Source: CAZRHH01 sp964599885
Lineage (GTDB): Bacteria; Chloroflexota; Dehalococcoidia; DSTF01; JACRBR01
DNA length: 6,634 nucleotides
Assembly: GCA_964599885.1 (NCBI GenBank)
Contig: CAZRHH010000122.1
Coordinates: 1 to 6,634 of the forward strand
Direction of reading: 5' to 3'
Within the stretch, counting starts at the first letter, position 1; every line of letters starts with the position of its first letter. Below the pieces are notes generated by a model, which worked only from the letters and a program-made list of their open reading frames with translations, was not told the DNA's origin and made no database searches. Position numbers and translations under genes: made by a program. Shown piece by piece: positions 5,692 through 6,634 of this stretch.

Positions 5692-5720
5692 TTGACACGT
5701 TTCAGGGGCAGCGCTAGACT
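5692..5720 (+). promoter_or_regulatory. rRNA promoter P2 (TTGACA-N17-TAGACT)
   Basis: A perfect -35 TTGACA (5692-5697) is separated by 17 nt from the -10 TAGACT (5715-5720, 4/6). It is the strongest sigma-70-type promoter in the window, and transcription would start near 5727, about 137 nt before 16S. Two promoters in tandem match the usual arrangement of bacterial rRNA operons. Confidence 0.8.
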
Positions 5721-5781
5721 CGTTCGCTGTGCCGCCTTCGGGGGGCGCAGGCGCCGTCTCGCTTTCGGGCGGTGCGGCCGG

Positions 5782-5800
5782 CACCTTAACAATTGGATAG
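5782..5800 (+). promoter_or_regulatory. boxA-like antitermination element in the 16S leader
   Basis: CCTTAACAATTGG (5784-5796) resembles the NusB/NusE-binding boxA of rRNA leaders (core CTTTAACA; 7 of 8 bases match). It lies about 70 nt before 16S, directly after a small GGTGC/GCACC hairpin (5771-5785). Position and sequence both fit a role in rRNA antitermination. Confidence 0.55.
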
Positions 5801-5840
5801 CGGTAAGAATAGTGCGGGTGAGGGTTCTCCGTTTGAACCA

Positions 5841-5860
5841 GATCTCACTTCGGTGAGTTC
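5841..5860 (+). other. UUCG-capped hairpin immediately upstream of 16S
   Basis: CTCAC-TTCG-GTGAG (5844-5857), extended by two pairs across one mismatch (5841-5860), ends about 4 nt before the mature 16S 5' end and is followed by GAATTTTT. It resembles a weak terminator but sits inside an rRNA leader. A folding or processing element is more likely. Confidence 0.45.
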
Positions 5861-5863
5861 GAA

Positions 5864-6634
<771 letters not shown>

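Larger units (their letters stand above)
5427..5863 (+). other. rRNA operon control region and 16S leader (no protein gene)
   Basis: These 437 nt contain no credible coding sequence; the short open frames here have no family resemblance and overlap promoter elements. The region holds tandem promoters P1 and P2, a series of GC-rich hairpins, and a boxA-like element before the 16S 5' end. From P1 the leader would be about 365 nt, and from P2 about 135 nt. Small perfect stems not listed separately: GGTCG/CGACC (5513-5526), GCACC-AAC-GGTGC (5597-5609), GGTGC/GCACC (5771-5785, directly before boxA) and GGTTC/GAACC (5823-5839). GTGCCG (5729-5734) could instead pair with CGGCAC (5779-5784), competing with the 5771-5785 stem. 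Confidence 0.8.

Noticed and set aside
5517..5856. Small open frames in the rRNA leader (5517-5717 plus, 5526-5792 minus, 5662-5856 plus)
   Set aside because: They overlap promoter P2, boxA and structured leader, and show no protein family resemblance.

Overview
The window looks like chromosomal DNA from a GC-rich bacterium, probably a Chloroflexota (Dehalococcoidia/Tepidiformia/Thermomicrobia-like) lineage. The best evidence is the 5' half of a 16S rRNA gene at the right end. Its wording around E. coli positions 350-400 (GAATTTTGCGCAATGGGCG followed by AGCCTGACGCAGCAACGCC) and the variant GCGAACCGG before ATTAGATACCC are what I associate with that phylum. This is recall of signatures, not an alignment. 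Nothing indicates a phage, plasmid, transposon or CRISPR locus.

Layout, left to right. (1) Positions 1-1768, minus strand: a two-gene cell-surface-type pair. A class I SAM-dependent methyltransferase gene is followed downstream by an integral-membrane acyltransferase-3 (OafA/YrhL-type) gene that runs off the left edge. The 54-nt spacer between them holds two GC-rich hairpins. (2) 1956-2261, plus strand: a dodecin, the small flavin-storing cage protein, with an unusual 31-residue Ala/Lys/Ser/Arg tail. (3) 2268-2741, minus strand: a RidA/YjgF-family protein, tail-to-tail with the dodecin gene across only 6 bp. (4) 2901-4382 and 4440-5426, plus strand: an aldehyde (semialdehyde) dehydrogenase and an agmatinase/arginase-family ureohydrolase, probably co-transcribed. 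The ridA-like gene diverges from the dehydrogenase across a 159-bp region carrying repeated CGTACC half-sites. (5) 5427-5863: the rRNA operon control region, with two tandem near-consensus sigma-70-type promoters, several hairpins and a boxA-like antitermination element. (6) 5864 to the end: 16S rRNA, continuing past the window.

Functionally, the centre of the window reads as amine or guanidino-compound catabolism. A ureohydrolase would release urea from a guanidino substrate such as agmatine or guanidinobutyrate. The resulting amine would give an aldehyde (via an aminotransferase or oxidase not in this window) that the dehydrogenase could oxidise. The RidA-like protein could clear imine/enamine by-products. 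The individual families are clear; the shared pathway is inferred from adjacency.

I found no convincing new multi-gene system. The items most worth a second look are the highly cationic dodecin tail, the unusual active-site loop of the ureohydrolase, the architecture of the rRNA promoter region (a palindrome inside the P1 spacer and a terminator-like nested hairpin between P1 and P2), and the putative operator in front of the dehydrogenase gene.
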